Origin: Pseudoxanthobacter soli DSM 19599
Lineage (GTDB): Bacteria > Pseudomonadota > Alphaproteobacteria > Rhizobiales > Segnochrobactraceae
Length of the DNA: 64,000 nt
Direction of reading: 5' to 3'
NCBI RefSeq assembly: GCF_900148505.1
Contig: NZ_FRXO01000006.1
Span: 124,001 to 188,000 of the forward strand
The notes under the pieces: model-generated
The model's input: the letters and a program-made list of their open reading frames with translations, nothing else
Told to the model about the DNA's origin: nothing
Database searches by the model: none
Part shown: positions 1 through 9,500 of the stretch, in pieces
Position numbering within the stretch: the stretch's first letter is position 1
Layout: each line of letters opens with the position of its first letter
Made by a program: the position numbers and the translations under genes

Positions 1-1326
1 GTCGAGAGGCTGCCCATCGTTTCTCCGCACGGCCATACCGAGCCCGAGTGGTATGCGCGGAACCCGGCTTTTCCGGATCCGGCGGCGCTGTTCGTCATTC
101 CCGATCACTACATCTTCCGCATGCTCTACTCTCAGGGCGTTCCGCTCGAGGCGCTCGGCGTGCCGCGCGTCGATGGCGGCCCGGTCGAGACCGACGGACG
201 GCGAATCTGGCAGCTGTTCGCCGCGCATTATCGACTGTTTCGCGGCACGCCGTCTCGTCTCTGGTTCGAGCACGCGCTGGAAACCGTGTTCGGCATCGAG
301 GAACGGCTCTCGCCGGAAAATGCCGACCGCCTCTACGACCGCATCGCCGGGGCACTCGGCGACGAGGCGATGCGGCCGCGCGCCCTCTACGATCGTTTCG
401 GCATCGAGGCGATCGCCACGACGGACGGCGCGCTCGACGATCTCGCCCATCACGACGCGATCCGCGCGTCGGGCTGGCATGGCCGGGTGGTGCCGACCTA
501 TCGGCCAGACGCCGTGGTCGATCCCGACCGGCCGGGCTTCGCGGCGGCGCTCGACCGACTGTTCGACCTGACCGGCGAGGCGGAAACGTGGGAGGGCTAT
601 CTCGCCGCCCATCGCACGCGCCGGGCCTATTTCAAGGCGCGCGGCGCGACCGCGACGGACCACGGCCATCCCACGGCCCTGACCGCCGACCTCGCAACAC
701 CGGACGCCGCCGCCCTGTTCGACACCGTGCGGGCGGGCACGGCCGATGCCGCCGCCCGCGAACTGTTCCGCGCCCAGATGCTGACCGAGATGGCGCGCAT
801 GAGCCGGGACGACGGGCTGGTGATGCAGATCCACCCCGGTTCGGTGCGCAATCACAATGCCCTGCTGTTCCAGCGGTTCGGCTTCGACAAGGGCGCCGAT
901 ATCCCCTCGCGCACCGACTATGTCCACGCTCTGCGGCCGCTGCTTTCCGTCGTCGGCAACGACCCGTCGGTCACGGTGATCGTGTTCACCCTCGACGAGG
1001 CCGCCTATTCGCGCGAACTCGCCCCGCTCGCCGGCCACTATCCGGCGCTGCGGCTCGGGCCGCCGTGGTGGTTCTTCGACAGTGCCGAGGGGATGCGCCG
1101 CTTCCGCGAGGCCACGTCCGAGACCGCCGGCATCTACAACACCGTCGGCTTCAACGACGACACCCGCGCGTTTCTCTCGATTCCCGCCCGGCACGACGTC
1201 GCCCGGCGGGTGGATTGCGCCTGGCTCGCCCGCCTCGTCTCGGACGGCCGGCTCGACGAGGACGAGGCGCACGACATGGCGACGGACCTCGCCTACCGGC
1301 TCGCGAGGGATGCGTATCGGCTTTGA
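1..1326 (+). CDS. uxaC: Glucuronate isomerase UxaC (5' end outside window)
   Basis: Isomerises D-glucuronate to D-fructuronate (and D-galacturonate to D-tagaturonate) at the head of cytoplasmic hexuronate breakdown. Frame 1 is open from the first base and ends at TGA 1324-1326, giving 441 visible codons. The family is about 465-470 residues, so roughly 25-30 N-terminal residues are missing. The visible start carries the hallmark SPHGHTEP motif, whose two histidines are metal ligands, then PDHYIFRMLYSQG and, further on, MQIHPGSVRNHN. An ABC importer follows 80 bp downstream, so its substrate may be linked to uronates, but that is inference. The ATG at position 121 is internal and not the start. 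Confidence 0.95.
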   Translation, partial: VERLPIVSPHGHTEPEWYARNPAFPDPAALFVIPDHYIFRMLYSQGVPLEALGVPRVDGGPVETDGRRIWQLFAAHYRLFRGTPSRLWFEHALETVFGIEERLSPENADRLYDRIAGALGDEAMRPRALYDRFGIEAIATTDGALDDLAHHDAIRASGWHGRVVPTYRPDAVVDPDRPGFAAALDRLFDLTGEAETWEGYLAAHRTRRAYFKARGATATDHGHPTALTADLATPDAAALFDTVRAGTADAAARELFRAQMLTEMARMSRDDGLVMQIHPGSVRNHNALLFQRFGFDKGADIPSRTDYVHALRPLLSVVGNDPSVTVIVFTLDEAAYSRELAPLAGHYPALRLGPPWWFFDSAEGMRRFREATSETAGIYNTVGFNDDTRAFLSIPARHDVARRVDCAWLARLVSDGRLDEDEAHDMATDLAYRLARDAYRL

Positions 1327-1406
1327 ACAATGCTGCCGGGACGAAAACGCACCGGCAGAAATCCAGGCGCCAGCAAAAGGCGCCGGCAAAGGGGAGAAAA
1401 CCGACC

Positions 1407-2582
1407 ATGCACATGAACCGCAGACGCTTCCTGGCGACCACGGCGGCGCTCACCAGCGTTCCCTTGTTCGGCGGCAAGGCCTTCGCCGCCCTCAAGGCGC
1501 CGTCGACCCCCGTCACGCTCACCGTGGCTGATGTCGCCGGCAACCTGGCGCTCACCCAGGCCGCACTCCAGCTCTATGCCGATTCCAAGCCGGAATGGGT
1601 CAGCCGCATCGCCTTCACCAAGGCGCCGGCGCCGGAACTGCCGTCCAAGCTCAAGGCCCAGCAGGCTGCCGGGCGCGTCGACATCGACCTGGTGCTGACG
1701 GGGACAGATGCGCTTTCCGCCGGCCTCGCCCAGAACATCTGGACCGATCTCGCGCCCTACAAGGCGGACCTTCCCGACCTGCAGGCGATCCTGATCCCGC
1801 AGGCCTTCAAGATGCAGGCGATCGCCGACGACCATGGCGTCGTCGTCTCCTACTACCCGTCCGGCCCGCTGATCGAATACATGCCGGACCGGGTTCCCAC
1901 CCCGCCCAAGACCGCCGAGGAACTGCTGGAGTGGACCCGGCAGCACAAGAACAAGTTCCTCTATGCGCGCCCCGCCAATTCCGGACCGGGACGCACCTTC
2001 CTGATGGGCCTGCCCTACATCCTCAAGGATTCCGATCCGAAGGATCCCGAGAAGGGCTGGGACAAGACGTGGGCCTATCTGGAAGAGCTCGGCCAGAACA
2101 TCGAATACTACCCCTCCGGCACCACCCAGACGATGCGAGAGCTCGGCGAGGGCACCCGCGACATCGTGGCGTCCACCACCGGCTGGGACATCAATCCCCG
2201 CGTGCTCGGCACCGTGCCGGCGGAGGCCCAGGTGGGCACCCTCGCCGGCTTCCACTGGGTGACCGACGCCCACTACATGGTCGTGCCGAAGGGTGTTTCC
2301 GAGGAGAAGCTCGCCGTTCTCCTCGACCTGATGAACTTCATGCTGACGCCGAAGGCGCAGGCCTATGCCTACGACGAGGGGTATTTCTATCCCGGCCCGG
2401 CGGTGAAGGACGTGCCGCTCTCGATGGCGCCGGAGGCGAGCCAGCAGGCGATCAAGGAGTTCGGCCGTCCCGAATACGACAAGTGGATCGCCGACGCCCC
2501 GCTGGAGGTGCCGCTCGACGCCGACAAGATCGTCGCCGCGTTCCGCATCTGGGACGAGCGGATCGGCGCCAAGAAGACCTGA
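1407..2582 (+). CDS. ABC transporter substrate-binding protein, family 1 (polyamine/iron/phosphonate-like)
   Basis: Periplasmic binding protein of a four-gene importer. The 391-residue protein begins with a twin-arginine-like leader (MNRRRFLATTAALTSVPLFG) and probable cleavage after AFA. The mature part has the family-1 solute-binding look, with GPGRTFLMGLPYIL and TTGWDINPRVLGT segments. I chose ATG 1407 because GGGGAGA lies just upstream; the second ATG at 1413 is also possible. The frame stays open upstream to position 48, but that part lies inside uxaC. ATPase and permease genes follow in the same direction. Binding proteins with this kind of partner set carry polyamines, phosphonates, thiamine or iron, and the substrate cannot be read from the sequence. 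Confidence 0.85.
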   Translation: MHMNRRRFLATTAALTSVPLFGGKAFAALKAPSTPVTLTVADVAGNLALTQAALQLYADSKPEWVSRIAFTKAPAPELPSKLKAQQAAGRVDIDLVLTGTDALSAGLAQNIWTDLAPYKADLPDLQAILIPQAFKMQAIADDHGVVVSYYPSGPLIEYMPDRVPTPPKTAEELLEWTRQHKNKFLYARPANSGPGRTFLMGLPYILKDSDPKDPEKGWDKTWAYLEELGQNIEYYPSGTTQTMRELGEGTRDIVASTTGWDINPRVLGTVPAEAQVGTLAGFHWVTDAHYMVVPKGVSEEKLAVLLDLMNFMLTPKAQAYAYDEGYFYPGPAVKDVPLSMAPEASQQAIKEFGRPEYDKWIADAPLEVPLDADKIVAAFRIWDERIGAKKT

Positions 2583-2615
2583 GCCGGAACGGACCTGATC
2601 CGGACTGGACCTGCG

Positions 2616-2640
2616 GCGGCCGGGCTCTCGCCCCGGCCGC
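2616..2640 (+). terminator. GC-rich intercistronic hairpin between binding-protein and ATPase genes
   Basis: GCGGCCGGG (2616-2624) and CCCGGCCGC (2632-2640) form a perfect 9-bp stem with a 7-nt loop, starting 33 bp after the binding-protein stop. No U-tract follows. It more likely stabilises the 3' end of the upstream message, or partly attenuates, than acts as a full terminator, because the operon continues. Confidence 0.5.
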
Positions 2641-2695
2641 TCTTCCCGCCGCCGGCACGCCGCCGGCGCCCCTTGCCTTCGGGAGCAAGCACGCG

Positions 2696-3799
2696 ATGAA
2701 CGCCCACACCATCTTCGCCGGCGCGGCCGGCCGTGCCGCGGCGCCTTCCGCCGGCGGCGGCCGCCTCGAACTCATCGACCTGCAACGGGCGTTCGGCACC
2801 TACCGCGCGCTCGACGGGATCAACCTGACGGTGGAGCGCGGGGAGTTCATCGCGCTGCTCGGTCCCTCCGGATGCGGCAAGTCGACGGCGCTCAACTGCA
2901 TCGCCGGCCTCATCCCGCTCACCGGCGGCGAGATCCGCGTCGACGGCCGCGCGATCCATGAACTCCAGCCCGAGCAGCGCGGGTTCGGGATGGTGTTCCA
3001 GTCCTACGCGCTGTTCCCGCACATGACGATCCGCAAGAATGTCGGCTTCGGCCTTGCGATGCAGGGCGTTCCCCGTGCCGAAGCCGAGCAGCGGGTGGAT
3101 GCGGCGCTCGACCTCGTGCGGCTGAAATCCCAGGCCGACAAGCTGCCCGGCCAGCTTTCCGGCGGCCAGCAGCAGCGCGTGGCGATCGCTCGCGCCATCG
3201 TGATCCGCCCGCCGCTGGTGCTGATGGACGAGCCGCTCTCCAACCTCGACGCCAAGCTTCGGCTCGAGATGCGCGCAGAGATTCGGGCGATCCACGACGC
3301 CATCGGCTCCACCACGATCTATGTCACCCACGATCAGGACGAGGCCCTGTCGCTCGCCGACCGGATCGTGGTGATGTCGCACGGCGTGATCCGCCAGGTC
3401 GGCACGCCGGAAGATCTCTACGAGCGGCCGGCGAGCGCCGATGTCGCCGACTTCATGGGCTTCCGCACCCGCGTTTCCGGCCGGATCGTCGACGGCGCCG
3501 GCACCGTGGAAATCGCCGGCGGACGCCTCGTGCTGCCCGCGGCCATGGCCCATGCGCCGGGCTCCGCCGTCTCCGTCGCGGTGCGTCCGGAAGACCTCGT
3601 CGCGGCGCGCGCCGACGGCGGCATCCAGGCGGTCGTGCGCTCCATCGAATATCGCGGGCGCGCCTGGTTCGGCGCGGCGACGCTGACCGACGACACGACC
3701 GCCTATTTCCGCGCCGAAACCGCTCTGCCGGCCGGCGAGGCGGTGTCCCTGCGTTTCGATCCGGCGCGCACCCTCGTCTTCGCGGAGGCACGGACATGA
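2696..3799 (+). CDS. ABC transporter ATPase (PotA/FbpC-like)
   Basis: Energises the importer encoded by its neighbours. The 367-residue protein has an ABC domain at about residues 20-260: Walker [11 protein letters not shown]-loop VFQSYALFP, signature LSGGQQQR, Walker B VLMDEP and switch His in [13 protein letters not shown]-type regulatory/substrate domain follows at about residues 280-367. Start ATG 2696 is the first plausible one after the binding-protein gene; the frame upstream belongs to other genes. The stop overlaps the first permease start (ATGA, 3796-3799), so the two are probably translationally coupled. The MalK/PotA-type C-terminal domain fits polyamine, iron, phosphonate or sugar import. 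Confidence 0.93.
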   Translation: MNAHTIFAGAAGRAAAPSAGGGRLELIDLQRAFGTYRALDGINLTVERGEFIALLGPSGCGKSTALNCIAGLIPLTGGEIRVDGRAIHELQPEQRGFGMVFQSYALFPHMTIRKNVGFGLAMQGVPRAEAEQRVDAALDLVRLKSQADKLPGQLSGGQQQRVAIARAIVIRPPLVLMDEPLSNLDAKLRLEMRAEIRAIHDAIGSTTIYVTHDQDEALSLADRIVVMSHGVIRQVGTPEDLYERPASADVADFMGFRTRVSGRIVDGAGTVEIAGGRLVLPAAMAHAPGSAVSVAVRPEDLVAARADGGIQAVVRSIEYRGRAWFGAATLTDDTTAYFRAETALPAGEAVSLRFDPARTLVFAEART

Positions 3800-4707
3800 G
3801 CGACGCGGTGCTCGGAGCCGGCTACCGGCAGGCGCGACCGTCGCTGCGCACCCGGCTCGCGGCCCGCGGGTTCGACGGCACCACGCTGCTGGTGCTGCCG
3901 GGGCTTCTCGCGGTGCTCGCGCTGTTCATCTATCCGTTCGCCTACGGCGTGGTGGACTCGATCACGCCCGCCACCGGGCCGTGGTTCGAGAACTACCGGC
4001 GTTTCTTCTCCGATCCGTTCCTCTACGACACCATCGGCGCCACGCTCTGGCTCGCGCTGCCGGTGACGGTGATCAACCTCGCGCTCGCCGTGCCGATCGC
4101 GTTCCGCGTCCGGCTGATGCGGCGGCAGCGGCTGCTGACGATCATCCTGGTGCTGCCGATCACCCTCGGCACGGTGCTGGTGGCGGAGGGCCTGCTCAAC
4201 TTCCTCGGCCCGCAGGGCTGGTTCAACCGGACGCTGCTCACGATCGGCCTGCTCGACGCACCGATCCGGCTCACCAACAACTATTGGGGCGTGTTCGCCT
4301 CGCTGCTGATCACGGGCTTTCCGTTCGCGTTCCTGCTGACGCTATCCTACGTGTCCGGCATCGACCCGGCGATCGAGCACGCCGCGGCGACGCTCGGCGC
4401 CAACGCGCGGCGCCGGTTCACGCGCATCTTCCTGCCGCTTCTGGTTCCCGGGCTCGCGGTCACGTTCTGCCTTGCCTTCGTGCAGGCGTTCGCGGTGTTC
4501 CCCTCGGCCGTGCTGCTCGGCGCGCCGGCGGGACCGACGCGCGTCATCTCGATCGCCGCCTATACGGCGGCCTTCGAGGAATACAACCACTCGCTCGGCT
4601 CGGCGATCGCCATCATCATGGGCGTCGTCCAGTTCGCCGTCATTCTCCTTGTGCTCGGGTTGCGCGGCCTGTTCTACCGCGGTCCGGCCGGCGGCACGAA
4701 AGGCTGA
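3796..4707 (+). CDS. ABC transporter permease (first)
   Basis: Membrane subunit of the 1407-5556 importer, 303 residues with about six transmembrane helices. The first helix is near residues 32-55 (LLVLPGLLAVLALFIYPF). The cytoplasmic EAA-type loop that docks on the ATPase is visible as EHAAATLGANARRRFTRIFLP near residues 195-215. It overlaps the ATPase gene by 4 bp, and the second permease starts 3 bp after its stop. PotB/CysU-like binding-protein-dependent permease; substrate unknown. Confidence 0.92.
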   Translation: MSDAVLGAGYRQARPSLRTRLAARGFDGTTLLVLPGLLAVLALFIYPFAYGVVDSITPATGPWFENYRRFFSDPFLYDTIGATLWLALPVTVINLALAVPIAFRVRLMRRQRLLTIILVLPITLGTVLVAEGLLNFLGPQGWFNRTLLTIGLLDAPIRLTNNYWGVFASLLITGFPFAFLLTLSYVSGIDPAIEHAAATLGANARRRFTRIFLPLLVPGLAVTFCLAFVQAFAVFPSAVLLGAPAGPTRVISIAAYTAAFEEYNHSLGSAIAIIMGVVQFAVILLVLGLRGLFYRGPAGGTKG

Positions 4708-4710
4708 CCC

Positions 4711-5556
4711 ATGATCCGCGACCGTGGCATCGGATCGAAGCTGTGGCGCACGGCGGTGTGGGCCGTGGCGGTGCTGTTCATCCTCAACCTCGCCGGGGTG
4801 ATCGCCACCGTCGTGGTGAACTCGCTGGCGACCCGCTGGCTCGGCACATGGCTGCCGGCGGGCTTCACGACGCGCTGGTATTTCGCCGCGTGGCGGGAGT
4901 TCCAGCTGACCGACGTCCTCGTCGTCACCTTCGAGATCGTGTTTCTCGTCACGCTGCTGTCGGGCCTGATCGGCATTACCACGGCCTATGCGCTGGCGAG
5001 GCGCGACTTTCCCGGCAAGCGGCTGGTCACGCTCGTGTTCCTGCTGCCGATGCTGGTGCCGCCGCTGACTTACGGCATCCCGCTCGCCACGCTGCTCTAT
5101 CAGATCGGGCTCGGGGGGAGCTTCTGGGGCGTGGTGATCATCAACCTGGTGCCGTCGATCCCGTTCGTGGTGCTGGTGATGGTGCCCTTCATCGAGCAGA
5201 TCGACCCGCGCGTCGAAGCCGCCGCCCGGGTGTTCGGCGCGGGCACCGGAAGCCTGTTCGTCCGCATTCTGCTGCCGCTGCTGCTGCCGGGAATGCTCGC
5301 GGCCCTGCTGCTGGTGCTGGTGCGCACCATCGCGATGTTCGAGCTGACCTTCCTCGTCGCCGGGCCGACGAGCCAGACGCTGGTGGTGTCGCTCTATTAC
5401 GCGGTGTTCGCCTCGGGCGTGCGCGCATCGCAATCGATCGACGCCATGGCCGTGGTCTATATGGTGACGACGCTGTTCTGGCTGGTGCTGGCGCTGCGCT
5501 TCGTCAACCCGACCCAGATCGTCTCGCGGGCGAAGCAGTCGCAGCCCGCGCATTGA
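4711..5556 (+). CDS. ABC transporter permease (second)
   Basis: Second membrane subunit of the importer, 281 residues, about six helices. The EAA loop reads EAAARVFGAGTGSLFVRILLP near residues 168-189. It pairs with the preceding permease as a PotB/PotC-type heterodimer. It is the last gene of the operon: a strong hairpin follows, and the next gene is on the opposite strand. Confidence 0.92.
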   Translation: MIRDRGIGSKLWRTAVWAVAVLFILNLAGVIATVVVNSLATRWLGTWLPAGFTTRWYFAAWREFQLTDVLVVTFEIVFLVTLLSGLIGITTAYALARRDFPGKRLVTLVFLLPMLVPPLTYGIPLATLLYQIGLGGSFWGVVIINLVPSIPFVVLVMVPFIEQIDPRVEAAARVFGAGTGSLFVRILLPLLLPGMLAALLLVLVRTIAMFELTFLVAGPTSQTLVVSLYYAVFASGVRASQSIDAMAVVYMVTTLFWLVLALRFVNPTQIVSRAKQSQPAH

Positions 5557-5594
5557 CGGGACGGACGCGCCGGAAGACCGGCGGGCCGGCATGA

Positions 5595-5619
5595 ATGCGG
5601 GCGGCGTTGCCGCCCGCAT
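5595..5619 (+). terminator. Hairpin between convergent genes
   Basis: ATGCGGGCGGC (5595-5605) and GCCGCCCGCAT (5609-5619) form a perfect 11-bp stem with a GTT loop, in the 87-bp gap between the ABC operon (+) and the small gene on the minus strand. There is no clear U-tract on either strand, so it may work as a GC-rich bidirectional terminator. Confidence 0.5.
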
Positions 5620-5643
5620 CGGCTGTCGCAGAACGGTGGGCGC

Positions 5644-5862
5644 CTACTCGTCGTCGAGGCGGTTCGCCGCATGATCCTGAAGCTGATCGGTCTGCACGGC
5701 CTTGGAATCGAGCCCCCGGCCGTCGGAATGACGCTTCTTGTCGCGATTGGACAGTGCCATGTTCTGAGGAACGAGATCGTCCTCCACGTCGGTCAAGGCT
5801 CCGCTTCCCGCACCCTTCCCGGTGCTGCCGGCGCCGATATGCTTCTTGCTCGCGTTCGCCAT
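5644..5862 (-). CDS. Small hydrophilic hypothetical protein
   Basis: 72 residues starting MANASKKHIG and ending in HAANRLDDE. It is very hydrophilic, with a Gly/Ser/Lys-rich N-terminus and a central SNRDKKRHSDGRG stretch, and has no membrane segment or cysteine. It reminds me of short uncharacterised proteins common in rhizobia. Start choice: GAGGAGGAG lies directly upstream of two adjacent ATGs (5865 and 5862), and the second has the better spacing. The frame is open further upstream to 6177, but that part overlaps the response-regulator gene on the other strand and lacks such a site. Function unknown; a stress-related or disordered protein is possible. Confidence 0.65.
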   Translation of the reverse strand: MANASKKHIGAGSTGKGAGSGALTDVEDDLVPQNMALSNRDKKRHSDGRGLDSKAVQTDQLQDHAANRLDDE

Positions 5863-6106
5863 CATCTCCTCCTCAGGCCGGGCGCGTCCCGCCTTTCCCT
5901 CCTCGCACGTTTGCGGCCAGTCGCTCGTTTCCGCGGACCGGAGCGGAACCAGTTCCACGATGTCGCGTTTAGCCGGGTCCGCTGGAGCCGTGGGGGCCGG
6001 CTGGACCTCTGAGGGACCGTCGAAGCCGGGGTGGTTGGCCCGGATGTCCAAGAAACTGCAAGAAACTGAATGAGCCGCACGGGCACACGCTAAACCGGAG
6101 ATGAAG

Positions 6107-6472
6107 ATGGGGCTGGAGGGGGTGCGGGTCCTTCTCGTCGAAGACGAAAGCCTGATCGCGATGTCGGTCGAGGACATGCTCTACGACCTCGGATGCACGC
6201 TCGCGGCGACCGCCGCCAGCGTCGACGAGGCGATGGAGAAGGTGGTCGAAGGTGGCTTCGACTTCGCGCTTCTCGACATCAATCTGCGCGGCAGGGAGGT
6301 TTTTCCCGTCGCCGATCTTCTCGCCGAGCGCGGCGTTCCGTTTGCCTTCGCCAGCGGATATGGCGCCGCTGGATTGCCGCCGGAATTCCGTGACCGGGCG
6401 GTCGTGTCCAAACCATTCAAGATGAACGACCTCTCGGTCGCGCTTTCAGCCGCGCTCGACAGGAAAGCCTGA
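6107..6472 (+). CDS. Single-domain response regulator (CheY-like receiver)
   Basis: 121 residues consisting of one receiver domain. The acidic pocket is in LLVEDE, the phospho-acceptor Asp is in FALLDINLRG near residue 53, and the conserved Lys is in VVSKPF near residue 104. There is no output domain, so it probably acts as a phosphate shuttle or sink. Start choice: GGAG at 6097-6100 sits right against the ATG at 6101 but 6 nt from ATG 6107, so 6107 is preferred. It lies 56 bp upstream of the large hybrid kinase in the same direction and is its likely partner. Confidence 0.9.
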   Translation: MGLEGVRVLLVEDESLIAMSVEDMLYDLGCTLAATAASVDEAMEKVVEGGFDFALLDINLRGREVFPVADLLAERGVPFAFASGYGAAGLPPEFRDRAVVSKPFKMNDLSVALSAALDRKA

Positions 6473-6528
6473 CCCCCCGCCCGCAGACCCCGCCGCTTCA
6501 CAGAAGCGTGGCAGCCAGACGGACGACC

Positions 6529-9500
6529 ATGAGCGAATCCAGGCTTTCGGAGACGGACCATCCCGCCGTACCCCGTTTCCTCGCCGGTGGCGGCGAGATG
6601 GGCGCCCTGATCCGGGACTACGACTGGGCCAACGGCCCGCTCGGCAATCCCGAGTTCTGGCCGCAAAGCCTCAGGACGGCTGTCCGCATCATGCTGACGT
6701 CGCGTCAGCCGATCTGGATCGGCTGGGGCGAGGAGCTGATCTATCTCTACAACGACGCCTACAAGTCCATCATCGGCGGCAAGCATCCCTGGGCGCTCGG
6801 AAAGCCGACCGCAGAGGTGTGGCGCGAGATCTGGCCGGACATCGGGCCGATGCTCAACACGGCCATGGGCGGAATAGAAGGCACCTATGTCGAGGAGCAG
6901 CTCCTGATCATGGAGCGCCATGGCTATGCCGAGGAAACCTACTACACCTTTTCCTATAGCCCGATACCGGACGACGACGGCGACCCGGGCGGCATCATCT
7001 GCGCCAACACCGACGATACCCAGCGCGTCATCGGCGAGCGCCAGCTGAAGCTCCTCAGCGAGCTCGCGGCTCATACCGCGGATGTCCGCTCCTGGCGCGA
7101 AACATGCCAGCGCAGCGCGACGGCGCTTGCGACCGACCCCTACGACCTGACCTTCTCGCTGCTCTACATGATGTCGCCGAACGAGGACGCCGCCGTCCTC
7201 GCCGCCAGCCACGGCGTTCCAGCGGGACATCCGGCCGCACCGGCCACGCTTCCGGCAGACGGCACGTCGCCTTGGCCGATCGCGGAGGTGCTGCGGACGC
7301 ACGAGCCGGTGGTGGTCGCGGACATCGCAGGGCTCTTCGGCGGGGCGGCGCCGACCGGCGCTTGGGAGAGGGCGACGACAGTGGCGGCCGTGCTGCCGGT
7401 GCCCCAGTCCGGCGAGACCGGACGCGCGGGCATCCTTGTCGTCGGCCTCAATCCCTACCGGCTGTTCGACGAGGCATACCGAGGTTTCCTCGGCCTTGCA
7501 GCAGGCCAGATCGGGGCCGCCGTCGCGAACGCCGACGCCTACGAGGAAGAGAGGCGGCGGGCCGAGGCGCTGGCCGAGCTGGACCGTGCCAAGACGGCGT
7601 TCTTCTCCAATGTCAGCCACGAATTCCGCACGCCGCTGACGCTGATGCTCGGTCCGCTGGAAGAGCTTCTCTCGGTCGACGGATCGGTGGAGGACATGCG
7701 GACGCAGGCGGAGCTGGCGCACCGCAACGGCACGCGCCTGCTCCGGCTCGTCAACAGCCTGCTCGATTTCTCGCGGATCGAGGCGGGTCGCATCCGGGCG
7801 ACCTATGTCCCGACCGACCTCGCGAGATTCAGCGCCGAAATCGCCTCCAGCTTCCGCTCGGCCATCGAGCGGGCCGGGATGAAACTCGACCTGAAGTGCG
7901 CGCCGCTCCCCGAGGCTGTGTATGTCGACCGCGAGATGTGGGAGAAGGTTCTCCTCAATCTCCTCTCGAACGCCTTCAAGTTCACTCTCGATGGCGAGAT
8001 CAGCGTCAGCGTCGCGCCGTCCGACGACCGGCGGTGGGCCACGATCGAGGTCCGCGACACCGGGATCGGCATCGCGGAACACGAGATCCCGAAGCTGTTC
8101 GAGCGGTTCCACCGCATCGAGGGCGTGCAGGGCCGCAGCTACGAGGGAAGCGGCATCGGCCTCGCCCTCGTTCACGAGTTGGTCAAGCTCCACGGCGGTC
8201 GGATCGCGGTGGAAAGCACGCCGGGCGTCGGCACCGCCTTCACCGTCGCCCTGCCGTTCGGTCGCGAGCACCTGTCGCCCGAGCACGTCAGGGCGGGGCT
8301 TTCCGAGGAGGCCGACGTCGTCCGCGCGCACGAATTCGTCGAGGAGGCGCTGCGCTGGCTGCCCGACGGTGGGCCGGGGCTCCAGGTCGATGGAGATCTG
8401 TCGGTCTCCGGGCTCGGAGCCATCGCCGCGCAAGCCCCCGCCGCACAGCCGGCCGGCAAGCGCGTGCTGCTCGCCGACGACAATGCCGACATGCGGGGCT
8501 ATGTCAGTCGCCTGCTGCAGTCACAGGGCTATCTCGTCGATATGGCCGGAGACGGCGAGGCTGCATTTTCGGCCGCCCGCGCCCGCAAGCCGGATCTCGT
8601 CCTGACCGACGTCATGATGCCCCGGCTCGACGGCTTCGGGCTTCTGAAGCGCATCCGCAGCGATCCGTCGCTGGCGGAGGTCCCCATCCTGATGCTCTCC
8701 GCCCGGGCGGGGGAGGAGGCGAAGGTCGAGGGGCTGGAGGCCGGCGCCGACGACTACCTCATCAAGCCGTTCGCGGCGCGCGAGCTTCTGGCGCGGGTTC
8801 ATTCCAACATCCAGATGGCGGAAGTCCGCCGGGAGGCCAATCGCGCCGTCTTCCGCAGCGAGCAGCGCTACCTGATGACCCAGGACCGGCTCTCGCTCGC
8901 CCTGTCGACGGGGCGCGTCGCGGTGTTCGAATGGGACGTGGACAGCGACCGGATCGCGTTCCAGGGACCGCTGGTGGAGGTGTTCGGCGTGGCCGCACCG
9001 GAAGCGGAGATCGGTCTTCCGCGCGGGGAGTTCCTGCATGCCCTCGACCCGAGGGACAAGGACCGCGTGCTGGCGCGGCTCGACCGGTCGGTCGAAACCG
9101 GGGAGCCCTACGAGGCGGAATATCGCGTCCATGGTTCCGGTGAGGAACGCATCGTCATCGCGCGCGGTCGCGTCGAGAGCGACGACAAGGGCCACAAGAG
9201 GATGGTCGGCATCGTCATCGACGTCACCGAAGAGAAGGCGGCGAGCGTGGCGCTGATGGAACAGACGCGGGCGCTGCAGATCCTCGTTCGCGCAGCCGCC
9301 GCCATCTCCGGCGACCTCGATCAGAACCGGCTCGTTCAGACCATCGCGGACGCCGCGGTTGAGATCACCGGCGCTGAATGCGGGGCCTTCTTCTACAACC
9401 TCGCCGATGCGGAGGGCAGTCGCTACCGGCTTTCCGCGCTGTCGGGGGCCTCGGCGGAGGTGTTCGCCAGCTTTCCGATGCCGAGCGATACCCATCTGTT

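Noticed and set aside
48-1406. Open reading frame continuous with the binding-protein gene at 1407 (844 codons in total)
   Set aside because: This part is the third frame of uxaC, with Arg-rich sequence and no family features; the binding-protein leader and ribosome site at 1407 mark the real start.
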